A DNA stretch of 64,000 nt, from NCBI RefSeq assembly GCF_018275325.1, contig NZ_JAGVQR010000003.1, forward strand, positions 62,001 to 126,000, given 5' to 3'. Shown in pieces: positions 31,163 through 39,677 of the stretch (positions are counted from its first letter, which is position 1; each line of letters starts with the position of its first letter). The position numbers were made by a program, and so were the translations under genes. Under the pieces are notes generated by a model, which was given only the letters and a program-made list of their open reading frames with translations, was not told the origin of the DNA and ran no database searches. This DNA comes from Nocardioides palaemonis. GTDB lineage: Bacteria > Actinomycetota > Actinomycetes > Propionibacteriales > Nocardioidaceae.

Positions 31163-32611
31163 GTGGCCAACAAGAAATCGACGCTGCTGCCTGCCCCGCA
31201 GCGGCACCTCGTCACACGGTTCGGCTACGGCGTCGACGCCGCGCTCGCGCGCGACGTACGTCGGGCGGGCGGTGCCGACGCGTGGTTCGAGCGCCAGCTC
31301 ACCCGCCCCGGCTCGTTCCCCGACGGCGACGCCGAGGCGGTGCGCCGCTGGTGGCCCGACCTCGACCGCGGTCCGATGGAGCTGTGGAAGCGGCAGGTCC
31401 AGGAGATCCGCGGCGGCTGGGAGGTCATGGAGGACTACGGCCGCTGGCTGCTGGTGCGCCGGATCCGGACCCGCCGTCCGGTCCTGGAGAAGATGACCGA
31501 GTTCTGGGAGGGCATGCTCCACGTGCCCGTGAGCGGCGACGCGCAGTTCACGTGGCGCGTCGACTACGGCGACACCATCCGGCGCCACGCGCTGGGGCGC
31601 TTCGACCAGATGCTGGCCGCCACCACCACCCACCCCGCGATGCTGATCTTCCTGTCGGCCGCGACGTCGACCAAGCGGGCGCCCAACGAGAACCTCGGGC
31701 GCGAGCTCCTCGAGCTGCACACCGTCGGCGCGGGCAACTACAGCGAGGACGACGTGAAGGCGTCCGCGCGCATCCTCACCGGCTACCACGTCGACCTCTG
31801 GAACACCTGGAAGGCCTCCTACGAGAAGGAGGACCACTGGACCGGGAAGGTCAAGGTCAAGGGCTTCTCCCACAAGAACCGCAAGGGCGACGGGCGCGAG
31901 GTGATGAAGGACTACCTCCACTACCTCGCGCACCACCCCCAGACGGCCGAGCGGATCGCCGAGCGGCTGGCCACCAAGTTCGTCCACGACGACCCGCCGC
32001 GGTCGCTGGTCAAGCACCTCGCCAAGGTCTACCTGCGCAACGACACCGCCATCGTGCCCGTGCTCCGTGCGCTGGTCGCGAGCAAGGAGTTCCGCCGCGC
32101 GGCCGGGAAGAAGCTGCGCGACCCGAGCGAGGACGTCGTCGCGACCTACCGCGCCCTGGGCGTACGCGTGGACCGGCCGGGCAGCGACGACTCGGGTGTC
32201 AACGCGATGCTGTGGCAGGCGCAGGGCCTCGGTCTCTCCCCGCACGCCTGGCCCCGCCCCGACGGGACGCCGGTGCGCAACGACATCTGGGCCAGCCCGT
32301 CGCGCGCGCTCGCCTCGATGAGCATGCACTGGTCGATGTCCGGGGGCTGGTGGCCCACGGTCGACCTGCACTACCGCGAGCCGAGCGCGTGGGTGCCGGC
32401 GAAGAAGCCGATCCGGTTCGACGACCTCGTCGACGCGGTCAGCCGCGACCTGCTGCACCGGCCCGCGTCGCGCGGCCTGGTCACCACCGCGAGCCTGGCC
32501 ACCGGCTGCCGCGCGAAGGAAAAGATCGACCGCGAGCACGGCTTGTACCAGTGGGGCTTCCCGCGCCTGCTCGCCGCCGTCCTCGACTCCCCCGACCACC
32601 TGGCGTGCTGA
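31163..32611 (+). CDS. DUF1800 family protein
   Basis: 482 residues of DUF1800, with the family landmarks VLEKMTEFWEGMLHVPV, MLAATTTHPAMLIFL and NENLGRELLELHTVG, then FVHDDPP and PVLRALVASKEF. These proteins are usually encoded beside DUF1501 proteins, as here, and are thought to act together outside the cytoplasm; the biochemical role is unknown. No obvious signal peptide is seen, only a basic N-terminus (VANKKSTLLPAPQRHLVTRF). GTG at 31163 is chosen for GGGAGGA 5 bases upstream. The stop is 1 bp before the next ATG. Confidence 0.88.
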   Translation: MANKKSTLLPAPQRHLVTRFGYGVDAALARDVRRAGGADAWFERQLTRPGSFPDGDAEAVRRWWPDLDRGPMELWKRQVQEIRGGWEVMEDYGRWLLVRRIRTRRPVLEKMTEFWEGMLHVPVSGDAQFTWRVDYGDTIRRHALGRFDQMLAATTTHPAMLIFLSAATSTKRAPNENLGRELLELHTVGAGNYSEDDVKASARILTGYHVDLWNTWKASYEKEDHWTGKVKVKGFSHKNRKGDGREVMKDYLHYLAHHPQTAERIAERLATKFVHDDPPRSLVKHLAKVYLRNDTAIVPVLRALVASKEFRRAAGKKLRDPSEDVVATYRALGVRVDRPGSDDSGVNAMLWQAQGLGLSPHAWPRPDGTPVRNDIWASPSRALASMSMHWSMSGGWWPTVDLHYREPSAWVPAKKPIRFDDLVDAVSRDLLHRPASRGLVTTASLATGCRAKEKIDREHGLYQWGFPRLLAAVLDSPDHLAC

Positions 32612-32612
32612 C

Positions 32613-33899
32613 ATGACTGACGAGACGAACCTGCCCACCCGCAGCTGCGGCTGCCCCGACTACGACGAGGCGCGGCTGGCACTGAGCCGCCGCGCGCTGC
32701 TCGGCACCGCCCTCGCCGGCGGCGCCGTCGCCCTCGGCCCGGGCCTCTCCGGCACCGGCCCACGGGCGTACGCCGTCACCGGCCGCCCGGCGGGCCGGAT
32801 GTCCAGCCCGCTGGGGTCCGTGCTGGTGCTGCTCAGCCTGCGCGGAGCCGCGGACGGCCTCTCCCTCGTGGTGCCGCACGGCGACCCGGCCTACTACGCC
32901 GCCCGCCCGCGCATCGGCATCCCGCAGGCCTCCCTGCTGGCGCCCGACGCCATGTTCGGGCTGCACCCGGCGCTCGCGCCGGTGCTCCCGATGTGGCAGG
33001 CGGGTCGCCTCGCGGCGGTCCACGCCACCGGCATGCCGACGCCCAACCGCTCGCACTTCGCGGCGATGGAAGCGATCGAGGACGCGGCCCCGGGCTCGAC
33101 GGCCCGCAACGGCTGGCTCAACCGGCTGCTCGGCGAGCTCCCGGGCGCGTCGGTGCTGCAGGGGACGGCGATGGGCAACCAGGTCCCCACCTCCCTGTTC
33201 GGCACCAACCCGGCCTTCGTGGTCGGCCGGGTCGACGACGCCAAGGTGGCCGGCACCGAGGAGGACGGGCGACGCCTGGCCTCGCTCAAGCACGCGTGGA
33301 AGGGCACCGGCCCGATGAACCGCGCCGTCCGCGACGCGATCAGCGGTGCGGAGACCTTCGGCGCTGCCCGCGACACCGCGGCCGGCACGCCGACCCCCGC
33401 CTACCCCGGCAGCCAGCTCGGCAAGGCGCTGGCCGACGTGTCGCGCATCATCCGCTCGGGTGTCGGCGCCGAGGTGATCACCGTGGACCAGGGCGACTGG
33501 GACATGCACACCGACCTCGGCACCCTCGAGTGGGGGGACATGAAGCGCAATGCCGGTGACCTCGCGAGCTCGATCGCCGCGTTCTTCGCCGACCTCGGGC
33601 CGCTCGCCGACCGGGTCACGCTGGTGACGCTCAGCGAGTTCGGCCGCCGGGTGCAGGAGAACGACAACTACGGCACCGACCACGGCTTCGGCAACGTGAT
33701 GCTCGTGGCCGGAGCGGGCGTGAAGGGCGGCCAGTACTACGGGTCCTGGCCCGGCCTGCACAACACCCTCGACGGCGACCTGCTCGTCACCACCGACTAC
33801 CGCAGCGTCCTCACCGAGGTCGTGACCCGTCGCTTCGGCGTCACGGTCGGGCAGGTGTTCCCGGGCTTCACCCCCCAGGCCGTCGGGGTCATGGCCTGA
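32613..33899 (+). CDS. DUF1501 family protein, Tat-exported
   Basis: 428 residues. LSRRALLGTALAGGAVALGP near residue 25 is a twin-arginine signal, so the protein is probably exported folded. The DUF1501 (sulfatase-like alkaline-phosphatase-superfamily) core shows VLVLLSLRGAADGLSLVVPHG, HATGMPTPNRSHFAAMEAIE, VDQGDWDMHTDLG and LVTLSEFGRRVQENDNYGTD, with the conserved HGFGN following. It is translated directly after the DUF1800 gene and most likely works with it. The substrate is unknown. Confidence 0.88.
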   Translation: MTDETNLPTRSCGCPDYDEARLALSRRALLGTALAGGAVALGPGLSGTGPRAYAVTGRPAGRMSSPLGSVLVLLSLRGAADGLSLVVPHGDPAYYAARPRIGIPQASLLAPDAMFGLHPALAPVLPMWQAGRLAAVHATGMPTPNRSHFAAMEAIEDAAPGSTARNGWLNRLLGELPGASVLQGTAMGNQVPTSLFGTNPAFVVGRVDDAKVAGTEEDGRRLASLKHAWKGTGPMNRAVRDAISGAETFGAARDTAAGTPTPAYPGSQLGKALADVSRIIRSGVGAEVITVDQGDWDMHTDLGTLEWGDMKRNAGDLASSIAAFFADLGPLADRVTLVTLSEFGRRVQENDNYGTDHGFGNVMLVAGAGVKGGQYYGSWPGLHNTLDGDLLVTTDYRSVLTEVVTRRFGVTVGQVFPGFTPQAVGVMA

Positions 33900-33914
33900 G
33901 GGGAGCCCGCGAGC

Positions 33915-35117
33915 TCAGGCGACGACCTGCACGGGGTGGCGCACCACGGCGTCGAAGAAGTAGCCCTGGGTGTTGTACGCCGCGACGAGCGGCTGCGTCC
34001 GCCCCTGCTCGTCGGTGGCGCGGGCGAGCAGCTCGTGGCGCCCGGGGCGCGGACGGGCCCAGCGCACGGACCACTGGGTCCAGCCGCGGTCCTCGTGCGA
34101 GCGGTGATCGACCGCGGCGGGACGCCACGACGCGCCGCCGTCGAGGCTGACCGAGACCCGTCGGATGCGTCCGGCGCCGCTCCACGAGCGGCCGGTCAGG
34201 GTGACCGGCCGCGCCGGGAGCACCGCGTCGCGCGCCAGCTCCCACGCCGAGCGCACCGGGTTGACCGTCAGCGGCGGGGAGTCAGCGGGCCAGTCAGGGC
34301 CGGTCATCCGGTAGAACGTCGTGTTCCACGGTGAGGTCAGCTCCGTGCGGGAGACCTCCAGCGACCCCAGCCACTTGATGCTCGCGATGCCCACCCAGCC
34401 CGGCAGCACCAGCCGCAGCGGGAAACCGTGGTCCGGCAGCAGGTCCTCGCCGTTCATGCCCCACGCGAGGATCGCGTCGTCGAGGGCCTTCGCCACCGGG
34501 AACGGCCGGCGCACCCGGCCGTAGTCGGTGCCGCCGGAGACGAAGGGGTCGTCGAGACCGGTCGCCTGGACCGACACCGCATCGGGGGCCAGCCCGAGCG
34601 GGGCGAGGACGTCGCGCAGGCGTACGCCGCTCCAGCGGACGGAACCGACGGCGCCGAGCGTCCACGCCGTGCCGGACACCGTCTGTCCCTGCTGGGACGC
34701 GAAGAAGCTGCGGCCGTTTCCGGTGCACTCGTGGACCGCGACGACCTCACGGCACGGGAGGCGGCGCAGGTCGGCGAGCGTCAGCGAGAGCGCCTCGTCC
34801 TCGGCTCGCGGCGTGGCCAGGCCGTCGCCGAAGACGCGCAGCGTGTAGGCCGCGGGGTCGATCACGGGCGTCCGGGTGTGGTTGCGCACGAACAGACGGG
34901 ACTGCGGCGTGAGCCGGCGGCGCGGGTCGACCGAGCTCCACAGCATCTCGGCGTTGGTCCCGAAGTCGGTGAACCACTCGGGCGGGGTGGGCTTGAGGAT
35001 CGCGGGCGCGGCCGCCGAGGCGGGCAGCCGCCACGTCGACGTCGGAGCGAGGGCCGCGCCACCGGCGACGGCGGCCGCGGCCAGGAGCCCGCGTCGGGTG
35101 AACGCTGAGGTCGTCAT
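33915..35117 (-). CDS. Sulfite-oxidase-like molybdopterin oxidoreductase, Tat-exported
   Basis: 400 residues. The N-terminus MTTSAFTRRGLLAAAAVAGG is a Tat signal. The core is the sulfite-oxidase molybdopterin fold: VVAVHECTGNGRSFF with the Mo-ligand Cys131, RWSGVRLRDVLAPLGL, DHGFPLRLVLPGWVGIASIKWL and a C-terminal dimerisation domain (RIRRVSVSLDGGASWRPA). ATG at 35117 places the twin arginines at residues 8-9; an in-frame ATG at 35129 is also possible. The electron acceptor is not encoded nearby and the substrate is not certain. Divergent from the PIG-L gene across a short, unusually AT-rich promoter region. Confidence 0.88.
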   Translation of the reverse strand: MTTSAFTRRGLLAAAAVAGGAALAPTSTWRLPASAAAPAILKPTPPEWFTDFGTNAEMLWSSVDPRRRLTPQSRLFVRNHTRTPVIDPAAYTLRVFGDGLATPRAEDEALSLTLADLRRLPCREVVAVHECTGNGRSFFASQQGQTVSGTAWTLGAVGSVRWSGVRLRDVLAPLGLAPDAVSVQATGLDDPFVSGGTDYGRVRRPFPVAKALDDAILAWGMNGEDLLPDHGFPLRLVLPGWVGIASIKWLGSLEVSRTELTSPWNTTFYRMTGPDWPADSPPLTVNPVRSAWELARDAVLPARPVTLTGRSWSGAGRIRRVSVSLDGGASWRPAAVDHRSHEDRGWTQWSVRWARPRPGRHELLARATDEQGRTQPLVAAYNTQGYFFDAVVRHPVQVVA

Positions 35118-35184
35118 GACGTCGACCATATACGAGTAAGTCATTAGGTTCACTACACAACAGGGTCGGTGCCATGCTCGGAGC

Positions 35185-35937
35185 ATGACCGAGGACCGCC
35201 CCGCACCCCCGTCGTACGAGCCCCTCCCGGAGGACTGGGCCACGGCCCTCTTCGTGGTCGCCCATCCCGACGACATCGAGTACGGCGCCGCGGCCGCCGT
35301 CGCCCGCTGGACCGGCCAGGGCAAGCGCGTCGTCTACTGCATGGTCACCAGCGGCGAGGCCGGGATCGACGGCCTGCACCCGGAGGAGTGCCGATCAGTG
35401 AGGGAGGCCGAGGAGGTCGCGTCCGCCCGCGCCGTCGGGGTCGACGAGGTGGTCTTCCTGCGGCTGCCCGACGGGATCCTCGAGTACGGCGTGGCGCTGC
35501 GTCGCGCGATCGCGCAGGTGGTGCGCCAGCAGCGCCCGGACATCGCGATGACCATCAACTTCCGCGAGACCTTCGGCGGCACGAACCTCAACCAGGCCGA
35601 CCACATCGCCGTCGGGCGGGCGCTCCTCGACGCCGTGCGCGACGCCGGGAACCGGTGGATCTTCCCCGAGCAGCTGGTCGGCGGGCTGGAGCCCTGGGGC
35701 GGCGTCCGTGCGGTCTGGGCGGGGAGCTCGCCGCAGGCCACCCACGCGGTCGACGTGACCGACACCTTCGCTGCGGGCGTCGACTCGCTGAAGGAGCACC
35801 GGGCCTACATCGACGGCCTCGGCTGGGAGGGCTGGGACCCCGAGGAGTTCCTCGACGGGATCCTGCGCGCCGGCGGCCAGGGCCTCGGCGTCACGCACGC
35901 GGCGACCTTCGAGGTGTTCCCGCTGGGCTGGGGCTGA
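35185..35937 (+). CDS. PIG-L family deacetylase
   Basis: A 250-residue zinc-dependent N-acetylglucosamine-type deacetylase. The metal motif AHPDDIEYG near residue 26 and the third ligand in NQADHIAVG near residue 132 are present. Relatives include MshB (mycothiol synthesis) and the mycothiol-conjugate amidase Mca, but shorter family members such as this act on varied substrates, so no name is given. CGGAG stands only one base before the ATG, an unusual spacing. A hairpin at 35961 follows. Confidence 0.85.
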   Translation: MTEDRPAPPSYEPLPEDWATALFVVAHPDDIEYGAAAAVARWTGQGKRVVYCMVTSGEAGIDGLHPEECRSVREAEEVASARAVGVDEVVFLRLPDGILEYGVALRRAIAQVVRQQRPDIAMTINFRETFGGTNLNQADHIAVGRALLDAVRDAGNRWIFPEQLVGGLEPWGGVRAVWAGSSPQATHAVDVTDTFAAGVDSLKEHRAYIDGLGWEGWDPEEFLDGILRAGGQGLGVTHAATFEVFPLGWG

Positions 35938-35960
35938 GCGGAGCTCCCTGCCACACGGCG

Positions 35961-35990
35961 AAGGGCCCGAGGCGTCAGCCTCAGGCCCTT
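35961..35990. terminator. Bidirectional hairpin between the PIG-L gene and tRNA-Asn
   Basis: AAGGGCCCGAGGC pairs with GCCTCAGGCCCTT (12 of 13 pairs) around GTCA. The facing PIG-L gene and tRNA-Asn both end at it. Confidence 0.7.
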
Positions 35991-35993
35991 CTC

Positions 35994-36069
35994 TGGCTCC
36001 CCCGGTTGGACTCGAACCAACAACCCTCCGGTTAACAGCCGAATGCTCTGCCAGTTGAGCTACAGGGGA
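35994..36069 (-). tRNA. tRNA-Asn (GTT)
   Basis: 76 nt including encoded CCA. Acceptor TCCCCTG/CGGGGGA, anticodon loop CTGTTAA (anticodon GTT) and T-arm GTTGG TTCGAGT CCAAC. It follows the dnaG pair on the same strand. Confidence 0.96.
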
Positions 36070-36121
36070 TCGCTTGTGCAGCGAGGCGAAACACTAGCAA
36101 GGCCGGGCCTCGCGGGTGAAA

Positions 36122-36628
36122 TCAGGGTAGGCCGACGTCGCGTCGCATGCTGTCGAGCGCCTGGCGGGCTGCCGCACGGACCGACGGGTCGTCGGGGTCG
36201 ACGCCCTCGTCGTACTCGTAGACCCACTGCACGCCTCCGTCGCCCGAGGGGGCACGGCGAGCGATGACCCGCAGCCCGCGCCGGCCGTCGAGGCGCACGT
36301 GGCGCTGCAGGACCACGCTGGCGGTGACCCGCTCGTGGACCAGCTCCAGCAGCCGTCCGGGCTCGTCGAGCCGGGCGGTGTGGACCGGGCGCTCCTCGCC
36401 CCAGCTGCCCACCTCGGAGAGGCGGAACGTGTCGGTGTCGCGGTCCCAGCCGGCGGCCTCGACCTGCTCCCACGGCACCCGGCGGGTGGCGCCGTCGACG
36501 ACGACGTAGAACGCGTCGCGCGTGCCGGCGAGGACGACGCCCTCGTCGCTGGTCGCGGCCGCGAGCACCCGCTCACCCGGGGCGACGGCCACCTCGGGGG
36601 CCGCGGCGCGGCGGAAGAGCGGGCTCAC
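36122..36628 (-). CDS. Conserved hypothetical protein coupled to dnaG
   Basis: 168 residues, no named family recognised. It begins VSPLFRRAAAPEVAVAPGER and alternates short beta strands (GVVLAGTRDAFYVVVDGATR; RVPWEQVEAAGWDRD), suggesting a PH-like or small beta domain; it ends with a helical tail ALDSMRRDVGLP. The GTG start overlaps the dnaG stop (GTGA), so the two are co-translated. Genes of this type follow dnaG in several actinobacteria, but a replication role is not established. Confidence 0.75.
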   Translation of the reverse strand: MSPLFRRAAAPEVAVAPGERVLAAATSDEGVVLAGTRDAFYVVVDGATRRVPWEQVEAAGWDRDTDTFRLSEVGSWGEERPVHTARLDEPGRLLELVHERVTASVVLQRHVRLDGRRGLRVIARRAPSGDGGVQWVYEYDEGVDPDDPSVRAAARQALDSMRRDVGLP

Positions 36629-38520
36629 GCCTGTCCCCCGACGGCGCCCTCGCGCAGCTTGCGCCGGTGCTGCTCGAGCACCATGAGCTCGCCGAACATC
36701 CGGTTGTACTCCAGCGTGTTGTCGACCGGGTTGGTGCGCTGGAGGCGGGCCTTGACGTCGGCGATCCGGCGGGCGGTGGTGTGCTCCTGGAGCCGGTAGA
36801 CGTAGGCGACGGCGAAGGTCGGGTTGGGGTCGGACGTGCCGCGCACCGGCTCCACGCCCAGCTCGGTGATCGCGGCGACGACGGCCGGGTCGGTGGCGGC
36901 GCCGCGGACCCGGTTGGCCCAGCCCGCGTCGTCGCCCGCGGAGGCCGGTCCCCCGGCCTGGGTGACGGCCGCCCACACGCCCTGGAAGGTCGGGTGGGTG
37001 AAGTCGTCGGTCGTGACGTGGGTGGTGGTCCGACCGACGCCCGCGGGGTGCTGGATGACGAGCTTGAGCAGCTCGCGCTCGATCATGAAGCGCGGGTCGG
37101 AGAGGCTGGGCAGCGTCGGGCGCGGCGGCTCCGGCGTGGCCTGCTGCTCCCCCGCCCGCGGGGCACGGCGCGGCTCCTCGGAGCGGGCCGGACGGCTGGC
37201 GGCGCGGCGCACCTCTGCGCGCACCTCGTCGAGGTCGAGCCCGACCATGTGGGACAGCTCGCGCGAGAACGACTCCACCTTGGTCTTGTCGCGGATGCTC
37301 GCGACCAGCCCGGCGGCGTCGCGAAGCGCGTCGACGCGGCCGTCGGCCCGGTCGAGGTCGTGGCGCGACAGGATGTTGTCGAGGGCGAAGCGGTAGAGCG
37401 GCTGCCGGCGGGCGACCAGCTCGCGCACCGCCTCGTCGCCTTCCTCGATGCGCAGCTCGCAGGGGTCCATGCCCTCGGGCGCGACCGCGACGTAGGTCTG
37501 GGAGGCGAAGACCTGGTCGCTCTCCAGCACCTTCATCGCCGCCTTCTGGCCGGCGGAGTCGCCGTCGAAGGTGAAGATCACCTCGCCGCTCGTCGTGCCG
37601 TGGTCGCCCATGAAGCGACGCAGCACGCGCGCGTGGTCGGTGCCGAAGGCGGTGCCGCAGGACGCCACCGCGGTGCGCACGCCGGCGAGGTGGCAGGCCA
37701 TCACGTCGGTGTAGCCCTCCACCACCACGGCCTGCTGGCTGTCCTTCATCGCGGTGCGGGCCAGGTCGATGCCGTAGAGGACCTGGCTCTTCTTGTAGAT
37801 CGCGGTCTCGGCGGTGTTGAGGTACTTCGCCTCGATCCGGTCGTCGTCGAAGATCCGCCGGGCACCGAAGCCGATGGTGTCGCCGTTGGCCTCGCGGATC
37901 GGCCACACCAGCCGCCCGCGGAACCGGTCGTAGTGCGAGCGCCCCAGCGCGACGAGGCCCGCGGCGACGGTCTCCTCGTCGGTGAAGCGACGTCCGCGCA
38001 GGTGGCGGACCAGCGCCTCGCCGTCGCGCGGCGCGAAGCCGACGCCGAACATCTCCGCCGCGGCCTGGTCGAAGCCGCGCTGGTGGAGGAACTGGCGGGC
38101 CACGACTGCGTCGGCCGAGCCGAGCTGCTCGGCGTAGAACTCCTGGGCGACCTTGTGGGCCTCGACCAGCCGGCCGCGCGCCGGGCCGCGTGGACGCGCG
38201 GGGGCGTCGTCGCCCTCCTCCCGGCGCAGCTGGACGCCGACCTTCTCCGCGAGCCGCTCGACGGTCTCGGTGAACGTCAGGCCGTCGACCTTCATCACGA
38301 ACGAGATCACGTCGCCGCCCTCGCCGCAGCCGAAGCAGTGCCAGAACTGGCGGGCGGGGTTGACGTTGAACGACGGGGTCTTCTCGTCGTGGAACGGACA
38401 GAGGCCCTTCATCGAGCCGCCGCCGGCCCGCTTCAGCGTGACGTACTCGGACACGATGTCGTCGATCCGCGCCTTCTCGCGCACCTCGGCGATGTCCTCG
38501 TCACGGATCCGGCCTGCCAC
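36625..38520 (-). CDS. dnaG: DNA primase
   Basis: Makes RNA primers for replication. 631 residues. The N-terminal zinc ribbon has Cys41, His44, Cys62 and Cys65 (LCPFHDEKTPSF; WHCFGCGEGGD). The RNA-polymerase domain follows with FRGRLVWPI, the TOPRIM core VVVEGYTDVMACH and FTFDGDSAGQKAA, and a C-terminal helicase-interaction region. The GTG at 38520 is chosen because the conserved AGRIRDEDI begins right after it; the upstream ribosome site is poor. It is divergent from the holin-like gene. Confidence 0.96.
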   Translation of the reverse strand: MAGRIRDEDIAEVREKARIDDIVSEYVTLKRAGGGSMKGLCPFHDEKTPSFNVNPARQFWHCFGCGEGGDVISFVMKVDGLTFTETVERLAEKVGVQLRREEGDDAPARPRGPARGRLVEAHKVAQEFYAEQLGSADAVVARQFLHQRGFDQAAAEMFGVGFAPRDGEALVRHLRGRRFTDEETVAAGLVALGRSHYDRFRGRLVWPIREANGDTIGFGARRIFDDDRIEAKYLNTAETAIYKKSQVLYGIDLARTAMKDSQQAVVVEGYTDVMACHLAGVRTAVASCGTAFGTDHARVLRRFMGDHGTTSGEVIFTFDGDSAGQKAAMKVLESDQVFASQTYVAVAPEGMDPCELRIEEGDEAVRELVARRQPLYRFALDNILSRHDLDRADGRVDALRDAAGLVASIRDKTKVESFSRELSHMVGLDLDEVRAEVRRAASRPARSEEPRRAPRAGEQQATPEPPRPTLPSLSDPRFMIERELLKLVIQHPAGVGRTTTHVTTDDFTHPTFQGVWAAVTQAGGPASAGDDAGWANRVRGAATDPAVVAAITELGVEPVRGTSDPNPTFAVAYVYRLQEHTTARRIADVKARLQRTNPVDNTLEYNRMFGELMVLEQHRRKLREGAVGGQA

Positions 38521-38649
38521 GCCCGGGAGTCTACGGGCGCCGCCCCACCCTCCGGCCCCGGTCTCCACAACGCCCACACCGCACCCACCGCCACCCCTTC
38601 GGGCGTACGGTCTCTGGTCCGCGGTCGGACCGTCTGCGAGGGTCGGGGC

Positions 38650-39057
38650 ATGACCGCTCAGCACGGAGCGCCAGAGGGTCACACTCTCGGCGCACTCGTC
38701 CACCAGCTCTCCGAGCAGATCCCCGACCTGGTCCGCTCCGAGATCCGCCTGGCCCAGGCCGAGGTCGCGCAGAAGGGGAAGCGGGCCGGCGTCGGCATCG
38801 GGATGTTCAGCGTCGCCGGGCTGCTCGCCTTCCTCGGCCTCGCCACCCTCGTCGCCACGGCGATCCTGGGACTCGCCGAGGTGCTCGACCCGTGGCTGGC
38901 CGCGCTGCTGGTCGCCCTCGCGCTGCTGGTCGCGGCCGGCGTCGCCGCCGTCGTCGGCAAGAACGCGGTCACCGAGGCCGCTCCCCCGGCGCCCGAGCGG
39001 GCGATCGAGGGCATCAAGGAGGACATCGCGACCGTGAAGGGGGACCACCGTGGCTGA
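38650..39057 (+). CDS. Phage-holin-superfamily-like membrane protein (DUF1469 type)
   Basis: 135 residues. A helical N-terminus (LVRSEIRLAQAEVAQKGKRA) is typical of the Phage_holin_3_6/DUF1469 family, followed by two transmembrane helices (about 52-74 and 82-105) and a short charged tail. Despite the name these are ordinary actinobacterial membrane proteins, not phage lysis genes. GAGGGTCGGGG precedes the ATG. It overlaps the DUF3618 gene by 8 bases, and the three small genes here are commonly found together. Confidence 0.82.
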   Translation: MTAQHGAPEGHTLGALVHQLSEQIPDLVRSEIRLAQAEVAQKGKRAGVGIGMFSVAGLLAFLGLATLVATAILGLAEVLDPWLAALLVALALLVAAGVAAVVGKNAVTEAAPPAPERAIEGIKEDIATVKGDHRG

Positions 39058-39304
39058 CGCCGGCAAGACGCCCGAGGAGCTCGAGGCCGAGATCGCGCGT
39101 CAGCGCGAGCAGCTCGCCGAGACCGTCGACGAGCTCACCGCCAAGCTGGACGTGAAGGCGCAGGCGCAGCACAAGGTGGCCGACCTCAAGGACGCCGCCA
39201 CCACCGACGACGGCAGGCCGCGGCCCGAGGTGCTGGCGGCCGCGGGCTCGCTGCTCGCGATGGCCGTCGTGCTCGTCGTGTGGCGCGTGCGCCGCGACCA
39301 CTGA
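39050..39304 (+). CDS. DUF3618 family membrane-anchored protein
   Basis: 84 residues: a coiled-coil-like charged helix (TPEELEAEIARQREQLAETV) characteristic of DUF3618, a linker, then one C-terminal transmembrane helix (about 61-79) ending in RVRRDH. The GTG start overlaps the upstream gene. Function unknown; a structural or membrane-scaffolding role with its neighbours is a guess. Confidence 0.85.
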   Translation: MADAGKTPEELEAEIARQREQLAETVDELTAKLDVKAQAQHKVADLKDAATTDDGRPRPEVLAAAGSLLAMAVVLVVWRVRRDH

Positions 39305-39334
39305 CCCGTTCTCGTAGTCATCCAGGAGGATCCG

Positions 39335-39673
39335 ATGAAGAAGCTGACCCTGCTCCTCGCCGCCGGCGCCGGCTACGTGCTCGGCGCCCGCGCCGGTCGG
39401 GAGCGCTACGAGCAGATCAAGAAGGCCGCGACCCGCGTCAAGGACGACCCGCGCGTGCAGGAGAAGACCCACCAGGCCGCCGACCTGGCCAGGGAGAAGG
39501 CCCAGGCCGCGGCTCCGGTCGTGAAGGACACGGTCACCTCCGCTGCGAGCGCCGCGGCCGACAAGGTAACCCCGTCGAGGACCGGCTCCTCCACGTCCGA
39601 CCTCGAGGACCAGCTGCACCCGGACAGCACCGCCCGCCAGGAGAACCCCTACCCGCAGGGCGACCTGCCCTAG
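39335..39673 (+). CDS. YtxH-like small membrane-anchored protein
   Basis: 112 residues: MKKLTLLLAAGAGYVLGARA is a short hydrophobic anchor with the GYVLGARAGRERYEQI signature common to actinobacterial YtxH-like proteins, followed by an amphipathic alanine/lysine-rich helix resembling stress-protein repeats. AGGAGGA lies 5 bases before the ATG. Probably cotranscribed with the two genes before it. Its stop is 4 bp from that of the facing dgt. Confidence 0.75.
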   Translation: MKKLTLLLAAGAGYVLGARAGRERYEQIKKAATRVKDDPRVQEKTHQAADLAREKAQAAAPVVKDTVTSAASAAADKVTPSRTGSSTSDLEDQLHPDSTARQENPYPQGDLP

Positions 39674-39677
39674 GCCG

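Noticed and set aside
35173-35187. Four-codon upstream frame ATG CTC GGA GCA TGA overlapping the PIG-L start
   Set aside because: Too short to judge; it may simply be chance around the ribosome-binding site.
38650-39057. Holin-like gene as a sign of prophage
   Set aside because: The DUF1469-type holin-like family is a normal chromosomal gene in actinobacteria and sits with DUF3618 and YtxH-like genes; no phage genes are near.
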